Shown: positions 45,733 through 58,587 of the stretch, piece by piece | Layout of the letters: each line of letters begins with the position of its first letter | Numbering within the stretch: position 1 is the stretch's first letter | Origin: Centrapalus pauciflorus | Lineage: Eukaryota; Streptophyta; Magnoliopsida; Asterales; Asteraceae | DNA: 64,000 nucleotides | NCBI GenBank assembly: GCA_020465985.1 | Contig: JAANYP010004325.1 | Span: forward strand, 274,440-338,439 | Reading direction: 5' to 3' | Notes under the pieces: generated by a model | Databases searched by the model: none | What the model was told of the DNA's origin: nothing | The model's input: the letters and a program-made list of their open reading frames with translations, nothing else | Program-made: the position numbers and the translations under genes

Positions 45733-47148
45733 CAGCTTTTCGAAGGTTTTTCGGCCTACTTTGAGGCTGTTTTTGACTAAGCTCCAAAATGATTTAGGCT
45801 TTGGTTTTCTTGGACATTAAACTACTATATACAAAGAATTTTTAAAGTCAAGAACGGCCATTTTTCGAGGTGTTTAGGTTGGGGAAAAAGCTTGTTGAAA
45901 ACCCTATGTTGGCCATTTTTGAGCTGTCAAACTTTCGGTTTCCCAAATAATTTCTGGAGGTCTTAAACTCCAAAATAAATTATGAAAACTTCCGGATCTA
46001 TAGTTAAGACATAGATCTAACTTTTGAGATAAGAATCAGCTCATTTCGATTAGTTATGAATTAGTTATGATTTTTCAAAGTCGATATAAATTTTCTGCCG
46101 AAAATCCGCAGTTTATAAACTTGAAATAACTTATAATTCTTGTTGTTTATTCAAAGACTACTTCTATAAAAGTTATAAAACACCTATATATTACTTGTTT
46201 TCATAATATTAACACTTTTATGATGTGTTTATATATTCATAAACACATTTAAAGAAATCAACTTAAAAACAAAACTAGAAATTTATAAACTTGAGTTTTT
46301 ATGAAACTTGTTGTTGTTGGTGATTATATATATTATGCAAGACTTATATAAACATAAATGTATGATGAAATAAGTTTGTATTTACTTACTTTGAAGTGTT
46401 AGGAGTATGATTTTGAGAAGAAGTTTGAACTCTTGCAAGATTTGGACCAAAAACACTTGAATTTCACCAAGAACACTTGAATGAAAATGTTTGTAATGAG
46501 TGTGTGTGTGTGGGATCCGGTTTTTAGAGAGAATAAAGAAGAGTTTTGGTGTGAAAACAATGAAAGGGAAGATCTCTATTTATAGGCAAAGTCTTGGTCT
46601 TTCAAATGGAGGTGGAGTGTAAGATCTTCTTTGAATTGAAAGGAGGATGGTGTAGAGGGATTTGATGTAGAAATGTTGAGTAAAAAAATACATTCTTTCG
46701 GTCCTTTTGTCCTTACCTATGGCTGGCCTCTAAGAGGTATTTTTGATGTATTTTTATTTTTTTTTTTTGTAAAAAAGTATTTAGAAATGTATTCTTGTAT
46801 TTCCCTTTATTTGAAATTTCATAAATACTTTTGGATTCATTGTTTTAATGAATTGTTTTAGTCTTGCATAATTAATGTTAAGTAAGTGTATTAGTGTATG
46901 ATTAGTGTCACTAATCATAATTTAATTATGTACTTAGTTGAGTTAATCCATCTTATCGTAAATCAATCGGATTAATTGATTTGCCGATTCATCGCACCGA
47001 TGAAATTGATTCCAATTGAGTTGAATTTCCTTATGAACATTGTTAATCACCTTGATTAATTGCTAATGACCACGGATTAGGTTATAATTGACCATTAAAT
47101 ACTGATTAGATCGTACTTGCTAACCCTTGTTTAATGCCGGATGTTAAA
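44689..47148 (-). repeat. Element H 3' LTR (2,460 bp) with (TA)43
   Basis: On the plus strand it runs TGTCACACCCCG to GGATGTTAAA; minus-strand termini are TTTAACATCC and GGTGTGACA, so the start departs from TG. TATA box TATAAATA on the minus strand at 46577-46584. A pure TA run occupies 45641-45726 (86 bp). No ORF is credible. Confidence 0.88.
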
Positions 47149-49502
47149 GTCTCCCCCTGTTAACGGAATTTCGTCCCCAAATTTTATCTAGTTTCCTCAG
47201 GGGTATTGTTACTTAGGAATAGATGAGAGTATCTATGCTTATACTGGCCTTTGCATGCTTAAGTGAATTCTGGTCCATGACTAGAATTTCATCTGATCTT
47301 GAGGATGGGTATACGACTGTGCTTACGGTCCATGATTTCTACTGGCTCTTTGTTGAAGTGAAGTTTATCAGTCTTATCTAACAAACACTTCTTCAGATTT
47401 GATACGTGGAAGGTGTTGCGCATGCGGCTAAGCTCTGGTGGTAACTCAAAACGATAAGCAACGAGTCCAATTCCCTATAAGACTTTGCATTGCCAATGTA
47501 TCGAGGGTTTAGTTTTTTTTTCTTATCTTCCTAATCGTATCACACCCTTCCATGGCAAGACTTTCATTGGTACTCGTTCTCCTAATTAGATCTCAAGGGA
47601 TTTTCTCCCTATGTCTGCATAACTTTCTGACAATTGCGGGCAAATTTTAGTCAATTCCGCATCTGTACTATCTTTTCGGTTGTTTCGTGAATGATCTTAG
47701 GGCCAGTGATTTGGCTATTTCCTACTTCTTCCCAACAAATCGGCGATCGATACTTTCGCCCGTAGGGGCCTCAAACGGAGCAGCTTTAATACTCGAGTGA
47801 TAGCTATTTGTAGTACGATAATTCCACTAAGGCAAATGAGTATCCATTACACAGGCCCTTAATGTATGTTCTAGGGTTTGGATCGTTCTATCATTCTGAC
47901 CATTTGTCTGAGGGTGATATGTGGTACTCATGTCGAAGATTGTATCCAAAGTTTGCTATGAAAATTTCCAAAAACTTAGATGTAGATCTGCTATCCATAT
48001 CCGAAATGATTATAATAGGCACTCCGTGTCCGGAGACGACTTCCTTGATGTACGTTTGGACTAGCTTATTCATCCTGATGTTCTTCTTGATTGGTAGGAA
48101 CGCGCGGATTTTGTAAAATGGTTGACTATCACTCAAATGGCTTCTGATGTTGGTCTTAACATTGGAGCATGTTAGAAATTTTTTGACATATGTGGCAATG
48201 TCATCCTTCATGATAGGCCACCCGTATAGCTCCTTAAGGCCAGGATACATTTTAACGGATCCGGGATGAACGACATATCTTGATTTGTGTTCGTCATTCG
48301 TAACCAGTTTTCTATCAAAAATAGGGTAACCAGATTCTATTCGTGAAGTATCAATTTCCATTAACCCTTATCCCAAACTATTTATCCATTCTGTGCAGGG
48401 CTTCGTTTTTCATATTTTCCTCCTTAACAACTTCATGAACTAAGAAAGGAGGGTTTAGTTGAGTGGTTATAACTAGGGCTGGTACTCTTAATGGCTTAAC
48501 TCGTTTCTTTCAGCTCTGAGCGTCTGCAACCATATTAGTTTTCCTCAGGTGATAACGAATCTCACAGTTGCAATCACTTATTAACTCTATCAGCGATGTT
48601 ATCTCATATTTGACTCTTTCTGGTTCAAGATGTGTTGGGAGCTCTTATGGTCCGTGAGTGTAATACACTTCTTACCGTACAACTAATGTCTTCAAGTCTT
48701 AAGGGTAAAGACTACTGCTCCAAGATCTAGATCATGCATTGTGTAATTCCCCTAGTGAACCTTAAGTTTTTATAAAGTATAAGTCATGACCCTATCTTTC
48801 TATATCACCCATTGTGTGAAGCATCGCAGTAATCTACAAATTTCTTGCTTCTCTTGGATAAAATAAGCGCGCTGCACAGGTTGTGCTTTAATAACTGATA
48901 TGATGTCTCCTGATCCTCGCCCCAATCATACTTAATGTCTTTTCGGGTCAGTTTTGTTAGAGCTTTGGTGATCTTTGAGAAATTTTTGATAATTGCCTAT
49001 AATAAGTGGCAAGTATTAAGGAATGTCGTATCTCTATGGGGGTTCTAAGAGTTGACCAATTCCTGATAACCTCGATCTTTGCGGGGTCGACTTGGATCCC
49101 TTTACTATTGATCACGTGACCGAGAAATCTTACCTATCTTAGCTAAAAGTTAAACTTAGAAAGCTTGGCATATAGTTGTTATTTCTTCAACAACTCTAGA
49201 ATCAGTCTTAATTATTTGCTCGTGCTCCTCCTTGTTTCGGGAGTAGATTACGATGTCATTCATGAATCCAATCACGACTTTGTCTGGATAAGGTTTGCAC
49301 ACACCCGATTAATGAGGTCCATGATTACCGTTGAGGCACTAGTTAATCCAAACGACATTAATAGGAATTTACGCTGACCGTAATGAAATCTGAAGGCTGT
49401 CTTGAGAATATCTTTCTTGCGAACTCTAACCTGATGATAACCAGACCTTAGGTCTATCTTCGAATAGAAGGTTAATTCTTGGAGTTTGGTCAAACAAGTC
49501 AT
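47149..49502 (-). pseudogene. pol: Element H pol remnant (RT-RNase H-INT), broken
   Basis: Minus strand. RT from 49502: KIDLRSGYHQVRVRKKDI, TAFRFHYGQRKFLLMSFGL, typical of Ty3/gypsy. The RT thumb/RNase H region (about 49200-48700) keeps FLGHVINSKGIQVDPAKIE with stops. Integrase zinc region and core at 48361-47891: VVHPGSVKMYPGLKELYGWP, SDMDSRSTSKFLE, HISPSDKWSE. The C-terminal segment near 47470-47340 reads LSRMRNTFHVSNLKKCLLD and NKEPVEIMD. Polypurine tract cagggggagact at 47149-47160. Lineage within gypsy is not resolved. Confidence 0.88.
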
Positions 49503-51903
<2,401 letters not shown>

Positions 51904-51908
51904 ACTGC

Positions 51909-54192
51909 TGGATTTTGAAATGTTGGAGCTAAAAGTGTCAGCAGGCCTTATGACCTCAGTTTCAGGACAGTCCTTGGCCATGTGAGTTTTCTTCCACATT
52001 TATAGCATTTTCTCTTTTTGGATTTCTTGAAAGAATAACTCCCAAAAACACATTCTGGTTTATCTCTGTTGGGCTTGTCAACAGGTTTTCCAAATATTTC
52101 ACTTGTTTTAGACCGACCAACAGGTTTAACATGAGGTTTTCTTTCATTTATAACTAATTTTCCACTATGATTTGAAAGCTTATTTGAAAATAATAGCAGA
52201 TTTGCTTTCAACATGAGATTTACACCTGTTGAATGTAGGTTGCTTTCCTTTTGAGAGTGTCTTCTCAAATAATTCAGCATTGAATGGAGGATCATGTCTT
52301 TTACCCTTAGCTTTGGCCTCAGAACCTGTTTTATTAACAGGATTAGTAGCCAATGCTATGGTTTTAACTTGTTTCCCATTCTGTAGTTTATGTGAGCTTG
52401 TTGAGCACTTAGCAAGCTGGTTTGGTGGAGAACACATACCATCACCAGACTTTACAACTTTTTCACATGAACTATCAGTGTTTTGAGGGAGGTGTTGTAT
52501 CAAGATCTACTCCAAGATAGGTTTGGATTTGAGCAGGGATTTGCTCATTGATACATTGACTGACTCTTTTGGCTGAATGGCACCAAGAGTCAATAATCTT
52601 TTGACGCTTTGAATGCTTTAAGTCTGTTTCTCTCTTTTCTTCTAATAAAATTGTATTGATGTGTTTTACTTCAACAAGTTCAGTTTTCAAACTATGAAAA
52701 ACCATCCATTTCATTAGATTTTATTTCAAGATCAGTTTTTAACTTTGAGATTTCAGACTTTAAAGATCATGCTTCTCAATAGCAGCTTTCAAATCCACAA
52801 GTAAGTAATCAAACATTTTAACTTTTTCTTCAGAACTGTAATCTTTAAAGTTTTGTACCTAATGCATCATTTTGGGATTCCAGTTCTCCAAGGAGCTGAG
52901 AGCTTCAGCTTCAGGTAGATCTTGTTTCAAGTTACTTGTTGTGGGAGCATCAGTGTTGGCTACCAGACAATTATTGTCTTCCTCATCAGATGATGAGTCA
53001 GAGTCTTCCCAATTACAGGTTTCAGCCTATTAGTACCTTTTGTTTATTAGAAGCCACTGAGTCTTCTAACATTTTCAACTTGGCCATGGACATAAGGTAC
53101 TTAACCCTGTAACCATCGTCCTTGTTTGTCTTGTAAGGTTTGGAAGATGAGCCAACAACTTTAGACACACAGTCAGCGGCTATATGACCAGTTTTGCCAC
53201 ATTTAAAGCACTCAGCCTTGGATTTTTAAAATGCTTTCTTTTTGACAGCTGTTGATTTCCTCTGTAGCATTTTACCTTCAAACCTTTTCTTATTGAATTT
53301 TCTGACAAGCATAGCAATCATTTGATCATCATCAAGTTCAGTAAGATCACAATCATCCTCTTCTGCTAACATCACCTCCAATTCATCATCAGCCTGTTGA
53401 TCAGCTTGTGTGAACACATCACTCATCTGATTTACAGCTTGTCTCACACTAGCCACGAAGGCTGCACCTCTCTTGGACATTTCCAAGGCATTTCTCTTTT
53501 GTTTCCTTGATTGTTCGTCATTCAGCAAGGATCCATAGAGATTAACTAGATCCATGCCTTTGATAGTGCCTGAATTTCTGAGGATAGTAGAGAAGTAGTT
53601 CCATTCCTCAGGCAATATGTCCAAGAACTTTTCACTAGGGTTAAGTTATTCTTAGTGATCCCAACAACTTTGAGGTCATTGATTAAAACAGTAAACCTGG
53701 TGTAGGTTTCAGTAAGACTCTCCTTGGGTTTTGCAAAGAATAGTTCATATTGTCGAACAAGATTGTTTATCCTATTATCAATGTGATAGTGGGGCCATCA
53801 TAGACAGTACACAAAGTATCCCACGTTTCTTTGGCAGTTTTCATCTTCTCAACCTGTTTGAACACGTCATTAGGTAGAGAGATGATAAGGTTGTTCCTGG
53901 CTTTTGCATCAAGAGCCACCAGTCTTATGTCTTCATCAGTCCATGGAGATTTTGTTGTCTCAATAATCCTGACCTCAAGAACAGCACCTTCAGCAGCAGG
54001 AGTGATAGTAGTGACAGATGTAGGCACATATGGACCTTCCAACACTATCTCTGGTAGTTGCACATCTAGATTCTCTAAGTAAAGCATCATTCTGCACTTC
54101 CAGCCAGAGAAGTTCTGATCATTAAACTGTTGCGGTTTTGCCATAGATCCATTGTCATAATAAGAAGAAGATTTTGCAGCACTATTGTCCAT
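51909..54192 (-). pseudogene. gag: Element D gag (main part), broken
   Basis: ATG at 54192 (MDNSAAKSSSYYDNG). UBN2-like core with FSGWKCRMMLYLENLDVQ and ETWDTLCTVYDGPTITL. A frameshift near 53780, an open block 53624-53226, a first knuckle CFKCGKTGHIAADC near 53210, and a helical region with several indels follow. The tail has a second knuckle (CYKCGRK then out of frame) near 51990. A deletion near 52490 removes the stretch where B and C have their one-base frameshifts. The end continues at 44683 beyond H. Confidence 0.88.
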
Positions 54193-54260
54193 GGTGGGAA
54201 ATGGGAAGATGAGATAGAGATCTAGAGTCAACACACACTCTAAACTGCTCTGCTACCAGT

Positions 54261-55396
54261 TGTAGGTCCCAACAGGTTTCCCAAGTATGTTACTATAGGC
54301 TGTAGAGGGGGGGGGGGGAGTGAATACAGCTAATTCTTTTTCACGCACTTTTTCTCAAAGTTTGTATGTATATATTAACAAGTGTTAGTTAGAAACACGT
54401 TTGGATTGCGGAATGATACAAACAGAGATGACATAAACAACATATTAACAACTAGTCTAAGACTCACTCAGACCAGTTACAATGACTTCACTCACTAAGA
54501 TGCACTCACTGTTTTACAAGACACAGACAAACATCTTTGAAGTAGAATAGCTTAGACACACTCTTACTATTCTATTCTCAGTTGAAATCAAGAACTTTCA
54601 TGCATGAAAAAACAATTCCTTTTTGCATGTTCTGTGCTTGTGGATGTCTGTGTTGGTTGTCTCTAATTCCTTAGAAGCTTCTTTTTATACTCACTCATTG
54701 AATCTCAGTGAAACATTCTCATTGGATGCAGAGATAGTGGAGTACCTTTACAAAAAGAAAAGAATACTTTTTTGCACGTCTGACAAAACAGAATTTGTCC
54801 CTATGTAGCAGAATCATTGTCTTTTCCTTTTTGTCTCTGTTGCATATAGCTTTACCTTAAATAGGATGTCAACTTTAATTCTTTCCTCTTCATGTATTGT
54901 TATTTGAATTAAGAAATGGTTTGTCACCCATTTCAAATATCCTCTTTGTCTTCATGTATCAGAACATCTTTGGTAGAACTGGCAGCTTTTGATTTTCCAC
55001 TTCGTCTTGATTTGTAAGCTGACCTTCACGACCAATACTTTGCATGATGACATGGAAATAAATTCCATAAAGTGTTAAACCTGTTCACAAAGAACAGGTT
55101 CTATTCATAAAGAACAGAAAACTTTATTTGGGTCAAAGCTTTTCAACAGACATGAACAGTTTAGATAGTTTATGTTAAACCTGTCCAACGATTATGGACA
55201 GTGTTGACAATCTGCCAAGTTACAACGAATGTAACAGTGTAAACAGATTTAGACTGATTTTGCAAATCACTTATCAGGATTCAATAAGGCATTAGGAAAG
55301 CCTTACATTGTCCTTTAAGTGTATCAAACAGGTTTGATTGAAAATCACCCCCTATGATATTGAACAGGTTTGATTACGATCTTTTTGTGCCTAACA
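54261..55396 (-). repeat. Element D 5' LTR (1,136 bp)
   Basis: Starts TGTTAGGC at 55396, ends CCAACTACA-like TGTAGG boundary at 54261. TATA-like box TATAAAAAG near 54682-54690. It keeps the first U3 hairpin (AACCTGTTC, ACAAA, GAACAGGTT near 55078-55100); the second is degenerate. A run of 12 G lies near 54308. More diverged from B/C than they are from each other. Confidence 0.9.
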
Positions 55397-55409
55397 GCTT
55401 TGTTTTCAG

Positions 55410-55992
55410 AGTGTTGGACAGGATTAGTTGCAATAGTGATCGCGCTCTGATAATTCATTAAAACTATGATTTATGAGTTAGCTCTTCATCCACAACACTT
55501 GGGAATAGCAAGAGGACACATCAATGTACTCTTCTTAAGTTGTTGGCAGTGAAACGAAGTGATGCTTTTTGGTTGACCAGCAAACCAGTTTACCGCCCAG
55601 AAATTGAACTATACCCAATGTACTCTTTCTATCCATTTTGGCACCAGCATGATCAACATCAGAGTAAGTAGTCTATTCAAAAGTAGATTCTTTAGGATAC
55701 CTACAAACCAAGATTCGGAGTACCCTTAAAAAATCTTAAAATCCTTTTGGCAGCAGCTAAATGGGATTCTTTTGGATCAGCTTGAAACTAGGCACTAAAA
55801 CATGTATCAAACATAATGTCATATCTAATCGCGGTTAAGTACATTAAAACCCAGTTATGCCTCTATATTGAGTAACATCTACAAGTTTTCGTAGATTTTC
55901 CTCATCAAGTTTTGTTTTTGAATCTGAAGCCATGGGAGTTTTCTTAGTATTGTTGTTACACATGTTAAACTTTATCAATAAATCCAGAATAA
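55410..55992 (-). pseudogene. Fragment L: copia RT end and RNase H of another family
   Basis: Minus-strand reading shows copia signatures with stops: NNNTKKTPMASDSKTKLDE, then DVTQYRGM, a stretch like CFSA-FQADPKESHLAAAKRI, then SDVDHAGAKMDRKSTLGIVQ and FLGGKLVCWSTKKHHF. Its closeness to but difference from the A-D family shows a separate copia lineage. It lies between D's LTR and LTR J. No ends or target duplication are visible. Confidence 0.75.
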
Positions 55993-56245
55993 TGTTGACT
56001 ATTAAATATAGAGGTGGAAAAAAATAAGTTTAAAAGTTCAAGGACTGAACTTGTAAATAGGGTATAGTTTACTATTGTAGTATAAAAGGAAACTTCCCTT
56101 ACAATTTCTAAGTCTAGAAATGAACTCTGATAATTGTGTGTATATTCTAAATGTGTAATTGAGTGCTAAGCATTCAATACAAGAATGATTTGTGTTTCAT
56201 GTTATTAATTTACTAACGCTAAGCTTTATCAATTGGTATGAGAGC
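55993..56245 (+). repeat. Fragment J: small copia LTR (239 bp) plus primer site
   Basis: TGTTGACTATT... to ...GCTTTATCA (55993-56231), followed by the primer site ttggtatgagagcc (56233-56245). It contains gtataaaagg (near 56078), a TATA box. The sequence is cut four bases after the primer site by the end of LTR K, so nothing of J's interior remains. Confidence 0.7.
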
Positions 56246-56249
56246 CAGT

Positions 56250-56612
56250 TGTAGATCAAACAAAGAATCTTGCAAAGAAAGTTCAAGAAAATCACCAAAA
56301 AGTGAAACCGAGAACGTGAATCCTACTTATCAATCAACAATTAATCAATACAATAAAGATCATGATCAAGAACAACTAACCGAATACTTTGATTAATCAC
56401 AAAATGATTTACAGAGATGAAATATGAACTCGTAATGTAGCCCTAGAAAATTCTCTGAAATTCCGCGCAAGAAACATTCAAAATGTCAGATCTATATCCT
56501 ATTACAAAGTCAAACATTCAATTTATATTATTTACAACTTTGATCTAATTACATGTTAAACCCTAGACTCTGTTTATCATCAACAAAATAATATTCCAAC
56601 AATCTCCCCTTT
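56250..56612 (-). repeat. Fragment K: 3' LTR (about 352 bp) and polypurine tract
   Basis: On the minus strand the LTR starts TGTTGGAATA at 56601, after the tract aaaggggagat (56602-56612), and ends GATCTACA at 56250. Both ends fit TG...CA. It abuts the primer site of J, so K probably inserted there. Confidence 0.6.
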
Positions 56613-56631
56613 GATGAAATAAGCAAAGTCT

Positions 56632-57231
56632 TCATCTTGTAAGCCCCAACTTCATTTCAAAATTTCTAATACTCTTTCTGTTTGCAAGCCTCCACTTTAT
56701 CTTTGATATGACTTCTACCATGAGCTTCTTATCATTAGCACTGAGGGCTCCTCTTTTCGTTTTTCTTTTCTGATCAACAGCCAATTTTCTTTTTAGCCCA
56801 CTCATAACCTTTTGGAGTGTTCCATCACAAAACTTGTTCAATTCAATGGTCCTCATAGCTCTCAGCTTTCGATTTTTATCTTTATACATTACAATTGGAC
56901 GCTTTACCATAATAACTTGAAACTCTTTCAGCTCCCCTACGAACTTGATTTCCCTATTCGGCAGAGTCACATTTATTTTCCGCATGCCCCTTCAACACCA
57001 ATTTGGAGATCTTGAATTGACATAAGAACAAGCTTTATATGCATGAAGTGAAACAAAGTCTTCAGCGCAAATCTGAAATGCTCATTTCTTTTGTTTCCGC
57101 ATAATTCATCAAACAATTCTTCAATGTCCACTAAGTTCATCCAAAACATATCAGCTTCAGTGAAAGTGTATGTATTCCCATCCGATCTTGTAAAAGTGAA
57201 GGTAGGATAAAAGATCTTTGTTGGTACACCC
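56632..57231 (-). pseudogene. Fragment K: C-terminal part of a plant TE-encoded protein
   Basis: Minus strand from 57231: FTFTRSDGNTYTFTEADMFW, a DIEELFDEL helix, IQDLQIGVEG, then a frameshift near 56990 and an open block 56985-56632 with IELNKFCDGTLQKVMSGLKR and KWRLANRKSIRNFE, stopping about 20 nt before the polypurine tract. Proteins with EAD...DIE...LQLGVESYQ...KFxDGTL recur as uncharacterised TE products in composite-family genomes; this match is from memory of the pattern. Function unknown. The N-terminal part is cut off by LTR F. Confidence 0.6.
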
Positions 57232-57878
57232 TGTGTGACGATAGCAGTCTAAACGATCTGCGTTATGATTTAAGTAATATTCTGAATATTAACAAGTGTT
57301 ATTGATATATATGTTTAATATGTGTTTGTCGGTTATTGATTGTGTGTTTGAACTTGATGTACATATTACAAGAAGTTCAAACATAAAAGTCAAAGAGTAT
57401 GTCAAGCATAAGTTAAAACATAAGTTTCATCACGTAAGTGTTTAAGTGTATAGGTTAGATTCGAATTGCATAAAAGGATACATTCGAATCTGTGATAGAT
57501 TCGAATGAGTCCTTAGATTCGAATAGGCTAGATTCGAATCTGTCAGATGGACAGATTCGAATGGGCCTTAGGCCAGATTCGAGGTTGGCCCACAACAGAC
57601 TCGAATCAGGGCCTATAATTAGGGATAGACTCGAATGATTAGCAGACCTTTGGCAGAATTCGTGAGGAATTAAGCAATAGGCGATCTCGAGTTTATCAGC
57701 TAGGTGAGTCCCGTTTCGGAGAGAATTAGTACGTAGGATCGTTCGTGTGTCGTTCGTTCAGCGTCTAATAGTCTCCGTGTTTCCGTTGGTTGAGAGTTGT
57801 CCGTCTGACCGTCAACGAGGATTCCGCACTCGTTAACGGGTCCGCGTCTAGATAGATCTGTCAGTGGTAGACCTTACA
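57232..57878 (+). repeat. Element F 5' LTR (about 647 bp)
   Basis: Starts near TGTGTGACGATAGC (57232; 57234 is possible) and ends CCTTACA at 57878, three bases before the primer site TGGTATCAGAG (57881-57891). Between 57450 and 57590 it holds seven TTCGA-containing units of the type agattcgaatctg. Its last ~110 bp resemble 112-222 of this window. Confidence 0.8.
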
Positions 57879-57880
57879 AG

Positions 57881-57891
57881 TGGTATCAGAG
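57881..57891 (+). other. Element F primer-binding site
   Basis: TGGTATCAGAG, exact over 11 bases to the plant copia site for initiator tRNA-Met. Confidence 0.9.
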
Positions 57892-58587
57892 ACTACGGAG
57901 TGTTCGTGGTGTTCTTCGTGTTCATCAGAAACATTCTAGGTTTCTTGACGCTAGTTGGACGGTTTTTCTCTCAAAAACGTGTTTTTGGGCTTAGCAAATT
58001 CATATTCGGGAAACACTTTGTGGTTTTTCACGTTTTTGGTCGAAATCATTATTTTTCATTTGAAAAATAGTGGTTTAATCCGTAAAACGTCAAAAAATCA
58101 AAGTGTTAGCCGTTTTTCGAGTTTGCGGCGCTCGAATCTATAGGGGTAATTAGGGTTTTACTTTATTTTCGAGTCTAACCAAAATACGCTCCTTTCGAGT
58201 CAATTTCAGTCAGTTTCGAGTCTGTGTTGTTTCGAATCTGTTAATACATTCGAATTGGATCTCGAGTCTATATTGTTTCGAGTTTGTTTCGAGTCTGTTA
58301 CTGTTTCGATTCTGTTCTTCGATTCTGCTGAATTTCGATTCTGTTGTGCCTTCGATTCTAAGGGTCTTCGAGTTTAAGAGTCCTTCGAATCTGACCTATC
58401 TTCGAATCTGTGGGATTGTTCGAATCTGACATTATTTCGAATCTACTTGAACTTTAAGACTTAATCGAATTTAATTTCAAAAGATTAAACATTAATTAGT
58501 TTCGAATCTATCTAGATTCGAATAAGTTAATTTAAATCAGTTTCTAATTAAATTAATTAAGTTCAAATTCAAATTCTTTCAGAAAAA
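57892..58587 (+). other. Element F 5' leader with TTCGA(A/G)TCTG array
   Basis: Non-coding leader between primer site and gag ATG. From about 58110 to 58525 there are 19 TTCGA pentamers, most within TTCGAATCTG, TTCGAGTCTG or TTCGATTCTG. The first 200 bp (57892-58100) lack them. The last 60 bp before the ATG are AT-rich. Confidence 0.85.

Noticed and set aside
46673..46861. Short plus-strand ORF in H's LTR
   Set aside because: Lies in AT-rich LTR sequence, has poly-Phe from a T-run, and the other LTR copy disrupts it.
47862..48116. Plus-strand ORF opposite H integrase
   Set aside because: The minus strand has clear integrase motifs; the plus frame is its shadow.
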